Assembly: GCA_026874595.1 (NCBI GenBank)
Contig: CM049316.1
Location: forward strand, 17,757,839-17,821,838
From: Sipunculus nudus
Lineage: Eukaryota; Annelida; Sipuncula; Golfingiida; Sipunculidae
Reading direction: 5' to 3'
DNA length: 64,000 nt
The notes beneath the pieces were generated by a model. It was not told where the DNA came from and made no database searches. It saw only the letters and a list, made by a program, of their open reading frames with translations. Of this stretch, positions 39,267 to 50,764 are shown piece after piece (within the stretch, counting starts at the first letter, position 1; every line of letters starts with the position of its first letter). The position numbers and the translations under genes are program-made.

Positions 39267-39541
39267 GCACTCAGAGAGTGCAGATCTCCGCCAAGGCAGC
39301 TCATTACTCTCGCATGGTATTGTCAGAAATGCAGCATATTCCCCTTGAAAAGATCTGGATCCAGATGGGAAGCCGGATCACGCCCGAAATTTATTCAGTT
39401 GTTCCTTGTATCGGCCAGGTATCCTGAAAATCTCATCAAAGTCAAAATTCAGAACTGTTTGTAAGGGAAAATGTTGAATCGCGAACAATGCCATATGATG
39501 GCAATTAGCTGCCTTGGCGGAGATCTGCGCTCTCCGAGTAC
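39267..39541. mobile_element. MITE-like element, copy 2 of 2 (275 bp)
   Basis: The ends are inverted copies of each other. The left reads GCACTCAGAGAGTGCAGATC then TCCGCCAAGGCAGCT. The right, reverse-complemented, reads GTACTCGGAGAGCGCAGATC then TCCGCCAAGGCAGCT. That is about 35 bases with four mismatches. The interior matches copy 1 at 16857-17135 through TTGTCAGAAATGCA, a TCCAGAT segment and CCCGAAATTT. No open reading frame, so non-autonomous. A flanking target duplication is not clear. Confidence 0.75.
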
Positions 39542-42500
39542 AACATTCTAGTTCCTACTAAAATTATACGTGATTAATGTTTACCTATTTAATTAACTTT
39601 ACCTACTTAGTCAACTTAATGAGATACCAATTCTAAAAACCGACCAGAATCATATATCACACACATACAAAGACACTTTAGATACTTTTAATAACGTTAA
39701 ATAGGAAAACCTTCATACAATTTGATTTTATTCCATCATGAAAAATATATAAAGGGTAGATCCAAAACGTAGTGTCCTAAACCAAAGGAGTATTTGTTAA
39801 AAACAGTTCTATGCATCGAACCTGCATGTCAGGTTTATGATACATGATGATCATTTGAGTTGAAATTTATTTATTTGTTACTTTTATAATTATATCTAGC
39901 AACCCTTTTGTGGTCTTTTTATTTAAAAGTATCAGGTTTAAACTGCTGCATAAAAATATTCTCATTTTCATACTATTTTTGTACCCCGTTAAGCTTCCTT
40001 GTTCTAAAATTTTAATTTTATGTTAAAAAGTGGATGGCAGTTTATTTTATCGATTCATTTTAAGGCTTAATTATTATTTCCGGTGGCATTGATGCTTCCT
40101 TTCACACATTATACCTTTGTAATTAACCCATCTTTGGCAAGAAGTACACATATCCATCCTTTAAATGTAATTAAAGATTTTAATACTATATATTTTAAGT
40201 AAGTTTCAGAAATCTTATGAAACTTTTCATTTCATAAGTTTTTTGTCCTTTAAATGTATGTTATAGAATAACGCCTTATGGTTTTATAAAAATAAACAAT
40301 AAAACGTCTGAAATTCATAAAAAATTATTTTTTGTTAAATTCCAAATTTTTCACTTTTAAATTTTTATTTTTTTATATTTGAAAATTCAATCCTGTCAAA
40401 TTCAAGAAATTGTTCATATAAATTTCTCCACTCTCTTACAATGGACTACATACATCAAAGATTTGCTGTGCTGTCGCACATAGTTAAAAGCTTATGTATA
40501 CGTGCAATGATATTCAATAATTTATTGTGATTAAATTAAAATATTTAACATTGTAATTTTAAGATATAAAAGCCAGGGTCAAGAGTATCAATTTCATTCG
40601 TTTGCTTTCATAAAAATGATGAGAAGTACTTACCTTACGTGTTTTTACAAATATAACAGTTGGGTATAGAGTTGGTGGCTTCAGATTTAGAAATAGCAAA
40701 AGTTTACTAATAATTTTCATAAATTTAGCCCAACAAAATATAGTAAACTAGCAGCCTTATTGCATTTATGACCAGTATTTGCTTACATAAAATTTTTACT
40801 AATGCTTATCCTATAAATTATGTGTTTCCATAACGTTTTGGTTCAGCAAAACTTAAATTTCAGAATAGCATGGCCCTAAGGACTATTTGGTAGCTGAAAA
40901 TTAATCAAAAGCCGCAAAAATGCATTAATTCCTATGGTTGATTTCTCGAAATTAGAATTTTTAAACTTATGTTAGATAATAAACGAATACAGCAAATAGG
41001 TAAAAGGTAGACACAGGTAAAAAATATGAGTTTGGTAATGCTAGTCTTTATATTTTTCCCATCGGTTGGTTGGTTGATCGGTAATTTGGTAGTTTGTCGT
41101 TTAGAGGGATTCTTAAAAAGAAAAATTTTGAAAATATTTTGGATGCATTTTGCAGGGAGTGAGAGTTATTTTGGCGAACAACAGGAAACAATGTAGGTGG
41201 TAATCTGGATCATAATAATGTGTTTTAATATGTTTAAGGGGATCTAGACAAGTCCCAGGTAGGCAAGGTTTATTCAGATCGTCGTCATTTACTGATGCAA
41301 CGGGTCGCCCCTGCTCTGGTTTGTCGCCCAGGGCTGATTTATGATACAAAAAAACAGTTGCTGAAAAGTTAAATCTATTCCTGTCAAACTTGTTTAATGT
41401 AATCGTAGAACTTATACAGCACACCTCAACGTCTGATAAAAATTCCGGTAATTCAGATCTTGTGATGCAGACTGGCGCTGGAGGTATTTGTAAGGTCTCT
41501 GATGCCTAGTTCTTCCTGTTACCGGGACCTACCCTCAGCATTGTAAGTACTTAGAGCCCGCCACGTATGAGCGTATTCTCTAAAAAAGACGAACACACAC
41601 ACATACATAGACTATTTCATGGAAATATTAAGACCACTTTGAGGTTACAACTCCGATATTCCAAGGGAACAAGTCACCCTCAGGTATTATATGTGTGTGT
41701 GTGTGTGTGTCGGAGATTATCCGCCAGTCTTACTGTCAGAATAAAGTTTTCCATATTAAACTAGTGAACTTAATTGATCTGTTTCAACTGCATTTGTCAG
41801 ATAATCGGAATAACCTAGGATGACTTTTACATATATTATTTTTTACAAAAACTCGTGTGAATGAAACATACACAATTATAATTTAACAAACAAGTAGAAA
41901 AAGAAATAATTTTGACCTGATTTTTTATGTTACATTTACATTTGTTTTAATAAATTTCAATGTCAAAGTTATGTTTTAAATCATAGGAAATTTATTTTAG
42001 ATGTACATATACGACGAAGATTCACCAAGCGAACCGGGAGACTTGATTTAATTCTGACTGTTATTTTTGAAATTAATGCAGGAGCTGCGGAAGTCATCAA
42101 AAGATAATTGTATTTAGAGAACTCACGTGAATTGTACCTACGAAGTGGTAAGTATAAATAACGTTAATTCACCTCTTTGCTATAGGTAAATGCTGGCTTC
42201 TTTGGGGTTTTAATAAATATTTATTATTAACACAATGTTCATTATACTGCAAGACGGGTCCAGTAGGATTTCACAACACTGTCTCCTTTATTCGGTTTAA
42301 AAGTTTCAGATTAGTTCAAATTTTGCCTGCTATTGCTTCTTGCAGAATATAAATAATCAAAATATCGTCGAAGATCCCTAGATAATTGAAATACAAAATA
42401 AAATTCCATAAAAATGTTATGATTCGACAGAGATAGTGGCGTTTGAAACCTGGCATTTTGTCATAATTATTCCTTGAATCAAAATGTCGCTAACAAAATG

Positions 42501-42926
42501 ATAAATTATTTTTTGTTTGTTTATGAAATATACAGAAGTCTTTATTTTATATTTATTCATCGGTAACTCCACCAACCTGGAACTTGTTACATCAAGCATC
42601 TCTTCACCTTATAAGGATTTTACCTGTACAGTATTTTTGCGGGTGGTTAATTACAATACAACGAACATGGGAATCTAATAAGGAGAGTTTATTGAAAGCG
42701 CTGTCATCAACCTGTTCTTGTGGGTAAATTTGATCACGCTTTATAAAGAAAAGGAGGAAAGGCCAAAGGAAAAAAAAAGATTGCTCCCGAGGTAAAAAGG
42801 AATTGTTAAGCTCAAAATGAGGAGAATTTATAGGAGATACAAATGAATAGCTAAAATCTGTAAAATACGCTAGATGCAACGTCAAGCAAGTTCTGCGGAT
42901 TTATTAATATAAGAATGTTCAAATGA
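39542..42926. other. No recognisable gene
   Basis: Contains a short GT repeat (41692-41710) and unrecognised frames. The 103-codon minus frame at 41113-41424 has ordinary amino-acid composition but matches nothing I know and has no supporting splice context. Confidence 0.5.
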
Positions 42927-43001
42927 TTATCTGTAAGTCTGCCTGTTACAGAAGGACTGACACACTCCAGGGGCGGGAATTGGCTGCTTGGCGAATGGTC
43001 C

Positions 43002-43002
<1 letters not shown>

Positions 43003-43066
<64 letters not shown>
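43003..43066. repeat. (TA)n microsatellite abutting a LINE fragment
   Basis: TA repeat of about 64 bases. On the minus strand the reverse transcriptase frame runs directly into it, so the array marks the downstream break of that LINE copy. Confidence 0.95.
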
Positions 43067-43073
<7 letters not shown>

Positions 43074-43488
43074 TCCAATTGTAGATTCAATATTGTTGAC
43101 AGTTCTTACTTCACCATCTTTTTGTGGCAGAAATGAGTGTAACAATGCAAGGTCATCAGCAAATCCATTAATACTGATGTCACTTAACACACCAAAGTGA
43201 TCCTTGCGGAACTGAGAACTGTAAACAGTTTTCTGTTGAGTATTTATCTCCAATGCATATTTTAAATGCTCTTGGCCTTAAATAAGTGTCAAACCACCTG
43301 AGACACTTTTCGCCTTCAGCGAAACTTGTAAGGAGCAGATTTAAGAGAGAATATTGTAGTCTACAGTATCAAATGCTGCGCTCAGGTAAATTACAACTAA
43401 TGATGATACTTTTTGTGATTCTAAATTCCATCTGTTGTATCAAAATTGTTAAGTTATTCTTTTCAATGTATAACAAAACGTGATGTTT
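43067..43488 (-). pseudogene. LINE reverse transcriptase fragment (CR1/Jockey-type)
   Basis: Minus-strand reading shows reverse transcriptase blocks in the right order but in shifting frames. First comes a VLLYIEKNNLTILI-like segment. Then YLSAAFDTVDYNIL (motif A, with the catalytic Asp) at about 43359-43402. Then WFDTYLRPRAFKICIGDKYS and FSVPQGS (motif B) down to about 43195. Then INGFADDLALLHSF (motif C, FADD box) near 43150. Between motifs B and C about 20 residues are missing, consistent with an internal deletion. After the FADD block the frame continues briefly and runs into the (TA)n array. With frameshifts, a stop after motif A and the deletion, this is a dead 5'- and 3'-truncated copy. 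Confidence 0.8.
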
Positions 43489-43690
43489 TATCTAAATATT
43501 ATTTAGTGTAGAGAGCTATTATAATTGAAATAAAGAAATATCTTAAATCCAGAGAATGTATATCACAAAATGATGTGCACAGGTCAAACGAATTAATGGT
43601 TGATAATAAAATATTTCTTTTAAATGTAAAACAAATAAACTGTATACAAATCTTGTGTAAAGACTGAGGACGGATTATAAGCCTAACGTG

Positions 43691-44145
43691 AGTAAACATA
43701 GCCATGATTCTGTATCAGACTGGAAAGATATATTTATTATCCCATTCAAGGTATTTTCTAGTGTGAAGCACACATTCTTTCAGTATAAAATGTTGCATGA
43801 TATTTTGGTTAATAATTTTTGGATAGTAACATGGAAGATAAAGTCTGATAGTAAATGTATATTTTGTATATATATATATATATATGTATGTATCGATCTT
43901 GTCCATATATAAAAGAAATCTGGAAGTATTTTTTTAGGAATGGTATAAAAAAAAGAAAAAAAGTGGACAAGGCATTTGTTTTAAAAAAAATGGAGCTGGG
44001 GAAAACAATTGTGAAAATTTAAATCTTATCAATATGTTAATCATAACAATAAAATATACAAAATATAAATCACGTTTTGAAGAAAGAAATGTTCACTGGG
44101 CAAATGTTATAAATGATATAAAAAAAAAGATTTAAAAATAATATC
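43691..44145 (+). pseudogene. C-terminal fragment of an L1/Tx1-like LINE
   Basis: The plus frame from 43688 encodes WKDIFIIPFKVFSSVKHTFF, then QYKMLHDILVNN and ends its conserved part in CIFC. This is the block near the end of L1/Tx1-type ORF2 proteins (usual pattern W..IF.LPF.......FQYK.LHRIL.......C..C). A short TA run at about 43867-43884 interrupts it. Beyond, in another frame, residues such as INMLIITIKYTKYKSRFEER and HWANVINDIKKKI (to about 44130) match the usual downstream helix region. One in-frame stop and a frame change mark it as dead. It is a different lineage from, and on the opposite strand to, the reverse transcriptase fragment just upstream. Confidence 0.7.
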
Positions 44146-46254
44146 CTCGGGATAGAGCTATATGTTTACTTGAAAGAATTTACAGATGAAAGTGACCAGT
44201 TCTGAAAACTGACTGATATTTTTTTTTTTTTTTTTATTATTTTATTTTTTTTTCTGGCTTCTAGAAATTTGAACTTTTGTATTATATACAAAGTCGGCTG
44301 TGTCTCCTACCCATGCGGCAGCCCCTTGGATCCGTCCCTGTCACTGGTTTCCTTTTTGATTGCTTTCCTGGCCTTTTTTACATTATATATGTATATATAA
44401 ATTGTTGACTGTTTTATGTTTACCCCGGCCAATTTAGTACTCGCACGAGTTCGATTCACTGCAATATCCACGTATGTTACATTAGTAAATGTATAAGATA
44501 AGTAATTAAATAATCATGAGTAAACAATTTTTTTATCGATTTCAGATCATCCCTCCCCCCCCCCCCCCCCCCCCGGAATATGAGAAGAGGGTAATTTAAA
44601 ATCGCTACACCGAGACTGTTTATTCTTGTACAGGAGTCGGTGTTACCTGGGTTATATCTAGTCCCCTACTGTGTCTTGTTCAGTGACAGCAGTGCGTAGA
44701 GGTGCTGAGACATATGACCATCTCGTCTCGAGTTCGTTTCTGGCTATACATAAGGCGGCACCAGGCCTTCGTGAGCCGGACATGTTGTGTTAACAGCGTC
44801 AGTTAGGGAAACGTCTAGGTAATCTTTGGAACGACGTATAACCGGAGTTCACTCGTCAATATATTTGTTACAGAATAAGCGAGAAGTCTGTTTTCTGGGT
44901 CTGACATGGAGCGTGACCTCTCACCATTCACTTCCGGTTTAGGAGACACCAATCCGTCAGACCGGATGTCTCCCACGCCCGGTCGCTGTGGCATGTTATC
45001 TTTAACCAACAGGTGCTTGTCACTCTGCTAGGTTTAACAACTAATCAAAGCTTTTCATGTTTATCTGTGTACAGGCTTTATGGCCGTATCTAGCCCCGCG
45101 CTTAATACTAAACTTCCAGAAATTGATATAAACTTGGATTTAATAAAGGAGAGTTTTTGTTTTTTACTGGTGTCGTTATATGCTTGTACATATACATGTT
45201 GTACATACATATGATGTGTCCTGAACTATTTCCTTAACAAAACCAAGGAGACTAAATATACAAACAAGCAATATCCTTTGGTAAAAGGTTATATTTTATA
45301 TTTTAAACAAAAATTTGGGGATAAATTTCTATGTAATAATGTTGGTCATGTGTATTCACTCGAGCTTGAGATTAACATGTTTTCTAAATATACACAGATA
45401 GTATATCGATGTACTGATCAAGGAAAAAGACCAATACCGTTATCGATGATATCGATGTTCTAACAAGAACCAATCCGATAATCAATATCTCTGACAACAA
45501 TCTAATTGATTATCGATTTATATATTACTTATATATTTACTTATATATTCTTATATTTATGTATGTTTTGTCTATATCAGTATAATTATCTTCATTGTAA
45601 AAAAAACGAATAGTTAGAGCAACTTAAATAATTGTAATCAGTCATTAAAGATATCTAGTTGGCCTAATCGATTCAAGAGTGGTATCAAAAAGTACAAGTA
45701 GTCAACTTTAAGGAAACCAGACTGTAACTTGAAGTGTCTCAGCAAATCCTACAACCTGGCGGTCTCGCCGCTTCCTTGGCGCTTGGATAATTGGTGTTGC
45801 ATCTTCAATTAGGGATTAGCGCTGCTCTCTTTATCTCTTCCAAATTTCTCCTACTTTCGGTTTACAGTTAAAATACATCAAACTTCCTATTCCCTATCCC
45901 CTTAACGTTGGTGAAGGAGCTGGCGGGGCGACATGCTCAGCATTGTTCCATACGCTCCAGCTCGAACCCCTACTAAATCTGACAAACTTAATTTCTTCGT
46001 TCAAAAAGATAGCATAATTACTAAGGAAAACACCGCAATTTTTGTATATCTCCGATGTGTAATTTGTGATGCATTTCGCTCTAGTATGTTAATATTATTT
46101 GCATAATTTTGATTTTAAAATAGAGATAAATATTTATATTTATATCAAATAGAATATAAAAGTACACTGAGACTAGCTTTTAATCGTTTATTTTTTTATT
46201 TTATAAATATACTATAATTTCTTAGTACAAGAACTAGTTTTGTTGAGTATATCT
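44146..46254. other. Mostly featureless; a transposon end, a C-run and a weak SINE-like patch
   Basis: The sequence around 44300-44337, reverse-complemented, starts CAGGGACGGATCCAAGGGGC, typical of a hAT-like terminus, but I found no partner end. A 20-base C-run lies at 44555-44574. A tRNA-like patch (GTAGAGGTGCTGAGAC, then CTCGAGTTCGTTTCTGG) lies at about 44686-44745. A less A+T-rich minus-strand frame lies at 44815-45009 (see findings). The rest is unremarkable A+T-rich sequence. Confidence 0.5.
44300..44337 (-). mobile_element. Possible solo hAT-like terminus
   Basis: GGATCCGTCCCTG at the right edge is the reverse complement of CAGGGACGGATCC, a common start of non-autonomous hAT-type elements. 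With no left end within reach, the element is truncated or the match is chance. Confidence 0.35.
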
Positions 46255-46515
46255 ACATGGAGTGTGCGGGTGTAATCTTAATAAGGCGGAGTAAATAGGA
46301 AATCTGACTAGGGCCACACGGCGGAGTAAATAGGAAATCTGACTAGGGCCACACGGGGGGTAATAAGAAAACCTTTTATGATCAACTAGGACGGGATAAC
46401 ATGAAATGGGGTCTTGCACAGTCATTATGTTTGACAAGCACTCTACATACATTTAAACAAATACAAGTTTTAGCAGGAATGAAGAGAAATGTTTGTGTCT
46501 AACGTAAGTGCAGTT
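46255..46515. repeat. Interspersed repeat, copy A, with a 35 bp internal duplication
   Basis: Similar to 52775-52975: both share GGTGTAATCTTAATA, a (G/A)AGTAAA.AGGA.ATC segment, then CACTCTACA..A, TTAAACAAATA, AAGTTTT..GCA and AATG.A.AGA. In this copy the segment GGCGGAGTAAAT...CCACAC is tandemly doubled (46285-46319 and 46320-46354, identical). No coding evidence. Confidence 0.7.
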
Positions 46516-46568
46516 TCAAATATCAAATATCGCTATATAAATATGAAATATCGTTCATGTGTTTGATT

Positions 46569-46880
46569 CTATGAGCAGCTTGGTGACCTTGAAAGTGGGT
46601 CAAGGTGATCCATCTTCGAACTCGCTAAGATGTTTTGGTATATATCCGTCCTGAAGTAATGATGTAGCTGTCTGTGATCTGGTTGTGATATGCCGCTCAC
46701 AAAGTTAAAGAAAACGCCTAGACGGCGGACGGACGGACGGACGGACGGACAGACAACATGGGTGCTGCTTGTATAGCTTAAGGGCCCCAAACGCCAAAAT
46801 ATGCTTCCATAGATACCGCCAACGTCGAATTTAACGTCCCGCCCCAGGAAAACTTGACTTTTATTTTCAGTAGACATTTA
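46569..46880 (-). repeat. Interspersed repeat carrying a (GGAC)n microsatellite
   Basis: A GGAC repeat (46721-46754) sits within a 102-codon minus frame reading ...CPSVRPSVRRLGVFFNF.... The VRPSVRPSVR run simply translates the GTCC repeat. Similar short sequences with TCCGTCCG runs occur at 53140-53180 here and are common in mollusc genomes. I treat this as a non-coding repeat. Confidence 0.55.
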
Positions 46881-47905
46881 CCGATTCTGAGTTCCAGCCG
46901 CTCGGACTTCTTTTTTTTTATGCTGTGCTTTATGTCTGTTTAAAAAAAACAAGTCTTTAATTATCATGTTATCCTATGATCATATAAACTTTTATCCAAA
47001 TCCAATAATTTAAAGGTAAAGCAGCATTCGCCCTCCCCTCCCTTTCTGAAATAAACTTAGATCCGTTTTTGGCCTTAGTGAATCCAAATATAGGTATGTT
47101 CGAACTATATATGTACTTAAATTGGACATTCCTGTTAATATGTGTTGGGATATTCTTTTACAAACAGAGTTGGTAAGTTCAGGGATTATTATGTTCTTTA
47201 AGAAAAATGTAATTTTATGTCAGTTCGTTTAAGATCATGTTAAATCAAACTTTATATATAGTTACAGTGAAGGACATTTCTTTTCAAAATTCAACACGAT
47301 ACCATGTAGGCTGCACCGTGATTCATTTAAACGCCTACGTGTTATCACCGCTGTGGTGTTTCTCAATTGTTGCCATCAATAATCGTGGGCGTTAAGTCAA
47401 AAGTACCTATAAGCCATTAAATTCCAGCCTTTGCGCTTTTAGCTGACCCTACCACACTTAGCAGACTGCAATTTTTACGTGAACATTTTCGGTGCAGTTA
47501 TTTCAGTACCCCCACTTCAGATTAATACCCTCCCTCAGGTACTTTGAAATCCCCATATGAATTCAGATTTTCTTCAAATTGTGTTTTTGTTTACGTGGAT
47601 ACATATTGCTTTCATCTATACACTGACAATAATAAGTATCAACTGCCGATTCTCCTACTGCTACTATTACTACTATCAGTATTACCACTACTGATGATGA
47701 TAATAATAATAATAATATTGAAATAATTATAAATAAACTGTTGAGATTTTGTCACTCATATATATGTTGATATCTATAGTATATTGTAATTGTAATTTTG
47801 ACCATGTTAATAGAATGTTGAACATTTACTACTAACTCTGTATTTCTAATAAATATCCACTGGTAATTATATAACCATTCCTTTCTTCTGGGTCTAATCT
47901 TTGAA
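46881..47905. other. No gene seen; trinucleotide repeat
   Basis: Contains an impure CTA/ATA trinucleotide tract at about 47652-47721. A short segment after it (AATTATAAATAAACTGTTGAG, around 47724) is similar to one at 52593, so another small interspersed repeat is present. Confidence 0.5.
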
Positions 47906-48007
47906 CAGTGAACCCTCGAAATGACGACCACGAACGGGACCTCGATAAAGGTGGTTTATTGTGAGGTGGTCGCTAAACCAAGGTGGTCGTTAGGCTAGGT
48001 TTTACTG
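47906..48007. mobile_element. Miniature pogo-like element (102 bp)
   Basis: Left end CAGTGAACCCTCGAAATGAC, then GACCAC. The right end, reverse-complemented, reads CAGTAAAACCTAGCCTAACG, then ACCAC. The CAGT.AA.CCT start is typical of pogo/Tigger-type ends. The two ends are nearly back to back, with GTGGT motifs between, so this is either a very small MITE or an internally collapsed copy. Flanking bases are AA and TT rather than the expected TA duplication, so the exact ends are uncertain. Confidence 0.55.
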
Positions 48008-48786
48008 TTTATCTTGTGGTATGTAAAGCGTAGTGTGTAAGACCGTTTTGAATATAAGACAAGTGATCGTTCGTGTATTCCGAAGCCTCATTGAAATCTC
48101 ATATTATCTATGTTTGTATTTTCGTAAGACAAAATGTCGATAAAATATACTTTTTTCCCTCTAAAAAAATGATGTTGTCTTCTTTTGCTTTTTTATTGCT
48201 TTAACATTTTTATTACGAGAATACATGCATAATAAACATATTGATATAAAATAACACTGAATAAACACTTAGAATAATAGATGAAGCCTATCAATGATAC
48301 AATGTAGGAAGTCATTTTTATCATTTCTCTGTGCGACAATTTATTTTGTTAAACTTTTCAGCCACCACTCCTCTAGATATTATTATAATTTTATATTTTT
48401 CAATAATATCAATATTGGCAGATCTTTAATGTTATCGGTAAATCGAAGACCGATATTAAGAATTAAGAGTATTTTACTTTATCTACTAAAAGAACAAGTT
48501 TTCTGCTGATTTGATGTTCCCTGTTTCCTATGATATGGTAAAGTGTTTTGCAAACATTATGAAAATATTCATACAATAAGAGTATATGATGTGTAGTTTA
48601 CTTTAAGATCGCGAAAATCGAATCCTCGCAAAACACTGCCTAGTTGGAAATCGCAAATTTTCTTCTCACGAATTCGAAGCCAACTACAATATGTTTTCAG
48701 ATACTCAAACTAGTTTCAATCTATTATTTCATATTTGTTGGATTTTATAAACATTGCATAATTAGTAGGCTCAGAAAGTAGTTAAG
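48008..48786. other. No feature seen
   Basis: A+T-rich sequence between the miniature element and the LINE copy; frames are short and unrecognised. Confidence 0.5.
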
Positions 48787-49026
48787 TTACTAGAACAGCC
48801 AGATGTGTGGGGAAAAGTTTGGTGCTAATAATCGTGTACGCCAAGAGGGTGTATTATCCCCTCTTCAGTTTAATTGTTATATGGACGAACTTTTAAAACG
48901 TCTCACAAATAAAGAGATAGGATGTTATATAGGAAATTATTTTGCTGGTGCTGTTGGCTATGCGGACGATCTTAATACGCCCGTTATGTTCGACTCGTAC
49001 GTGGTTTAAACAGATGGATAAAGAGT

Positions 49027-49035
49027 GTAAAACGT
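49027..49035. repeat. Target-site duplication, left copy
   Basis: GTAAAACGT, identical to 49735-49743. The two copies bracket the 699 bp element inside the reverse transcriptase frame. Confidence 0.8.
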
Positions 49036-49734
49036 TACGCTCTTTACACAGCGCTTTACCTATAGGGCTACTACCTATATCGTAAGGCGCTGTTTGTTAT
49101 GACCTCGTATCCTGAATTGCAACACCAGAGGGGAGCACTGTATTTTTGTCCAATCAGATGAGACCTTGTGCTGGAAGACAAAGCCAAACAAGGAATACAC
49201 GGAACCAATCATATTCATTTCTTTTTGAGTGACAGCTCATCCCCCAGCGTAACCGTCTGAACAGGCCACAGGCTCAGAGTTAATTGCCCCCGACGTGGTT
49301 TGCTTAGGGCCTTGGGCACATAGGATGCTCGGCCGGTGAGCTGTATTTCAAACGAAACGTAACAACAAAGGCTGCGTGCACACCTCGCTGGCTGGTTTCA
49401 GTTCTGCAGACAACAGATACATGGCTACGCTAACACAGTCATAATGTCATAATCGAATCGGTCGATGATGCGAGAATGCAGAGGGAGCAATTTTAATTCG
49501 ACCGGAAACTCATCAAGCTGCGCTTGAAGCGCAGCAATGGGCGGAGCCAGGATGCCTGTCGAGTGTTTGTTTATTGGCATCTGATTGGCTGCTTGTCACA
49601 TCATAGGCACGTTTATTTCAGTGGACAACGAACCGCCATCTGGTGTCTAAATATATCATAAACGGTCAAAGCTGGCAGCGTGAAAATCAGTTGCTTCTTT
49701 AGAAGCGCAAGATTTCCGCTGCCTCGGGAGCGTA
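49036..49734. mobile_element. 699 bp non-autonomous DNA transposon, Mutator-like, inside LINE copy A
   Basis: Ends TACGCTC...GAGCGTA are perfect inverted repeats of 7 bases, extended by AGCG at the same offset from both ends. The flanks are the 9 bp direct repeat GTAAAACGT. Removing the element and one repeat joins the upstream residues WFKQMDKECK in frame with TFDEEVDMLYNAK. That independently proves both boundaries and the duplication length. A 9 bp duplication is typical of Mutator-like elements, so that superfamily is the best guess, but no transposase or long inverted ends support it. The interior is GC-richer than the surroundings and has no open frame of note. A hairpin GTGTAAA/TTTACAC spans the left junction. 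Confidence 0.85.
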
Positions 49735-49743
49735 GTAAAACGT
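49735..49743. repeat. Target-site duplication, right copy
   Basis: GTAAAACGT, identical to 49027-49035. The reverse transcriptase frame resumes immediately after it. Confidence 0.8.
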
Positions 49744-50617
49744 TTGATGAAGAAGTTGATATGTTATATAACGCAAAGAAAAAAAAAATGTGTTATTTTA
49801 AATGGGTGTATCCAGCTAGATCAGAAATGATCGTTTTAAATGGTGTTTCCCTTGAATGTCAGGATTATGTACAGTACTTGGGGAATACAGTACCTTGGAA
49901 CTTGTCAGATATCAATGACGTCTTCGGTAAAAGAGTCAAATTTATTGCAAGCTTAAACATCTTAACGGCGAATTTCGGTTGTCTGTCTAGCAAGGTTAAA
50001 AACAGGCTATTTCACTCTTATTGTTGTTCCTTTTACGGCTGTCAAACCTGGTTTTTTAAAGCATAAGTCAATTGATCGATTAAGTACATCATATAATAAG
50101 GCTTTGCGTCACATATGGCACCATATAACTCGCACAAGGCAATTGTACATGGATTTGCGGGCTCTCCGGCTCTGGTAAATAAAATCAACTCACGCTTTAT
50201 AAATTTATTTCTGAACATGCAGGATGTTGCAAATGACTTTTGTAAATTTTCTGACAAAGAGAGTTCATCATCCCTCAACTGGTGAACATTAAGGCAACTT
50301 ACGATATTTGGAAAGTCAGATGCACAACCATGGGATACATCGCGACATTTGAAATATAAAGATACTTAAGAGACAGTTGGTGATGGTAACAACATATATT
50401 TATTAAGATTTACTGTCAGAATTGATTGAATGCAAAAATGAAATATGTACCTCACATTTGACCTTCGATAAAGATAAAAAGATAATTGACTTATTATCAA
50501 CCGATTTTGTAATAGTCATGGACTGAACTTTCATTTTTCTTTCCTCCTTTCAATATATCCTTCATTTATTTCATATTTCTTTCCATTGCATATAATGTAC
50601 TGTACTTTCTTGTACGA

Positions 50618-50620
<3 letters not shown>

Positions 50621-50668
<48 letters not shown>
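50621..50668. repeat. (TA)n tail of LINE copy A
   Basis: TA repeat beginning directly at the shared LINE 3' terminus ...TTGTACGAATA. The same arrangement in copy B suggests the array began as the element's own tail. Confidence 0.9.
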
Positions 50669-50675
<7 letters not shown>

Positions 50676-50764
50676 TTATAGGTACACTTATCCGACACGT
50701 CAGGTATACATTATGGCTACTAGTCAGCGACCTTGGACTTTCTCTCACGCGTATTATCTTATGA

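Larger units (their letters stand above)
48787..50668 (+). pseudogene. 5'-truncated LINE, copy A, split by a DNA-transposon insertion
   Basis: The plus frame at 48803-49009 carries reverse transcriptase motif B (VRQEGVLSPLQFNCYMDELL) and motif C (GYADDL, the catalytic Asp pair). The protein resumes after a 699 bp insertion as TFDEEVDMLYNAKKKK..., then LNGVSLECQDYVQYLG and KNRLFHSYCCSFYGCQTW (49746-50050), all standard C-terminal reverse transcriptase blocks of CR1/L2-like elements. A one-base frame change lies just after YADDL. Later frameshifts break the last ~110 residues, which are readable by comparison with copy B. The 5' part of the element is absent. The 3' end (TTCTTGTACGAATA) passes straight into a (TA)n tail at 50621-50668, as in copy B. 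Confidence 0.85.

Noticed and set aside
41113-41424. A 103-codon minus frame of ordinary composition
   Set aside because: No recognisable family, no splice context, and length within what chance allows in 64 kb.
46569-46877. A 102-codon frame with VRPSVRPSVR
   Set aside because: The run is the translation of a (GTCC)n microsatellite within an interspersed repeat.
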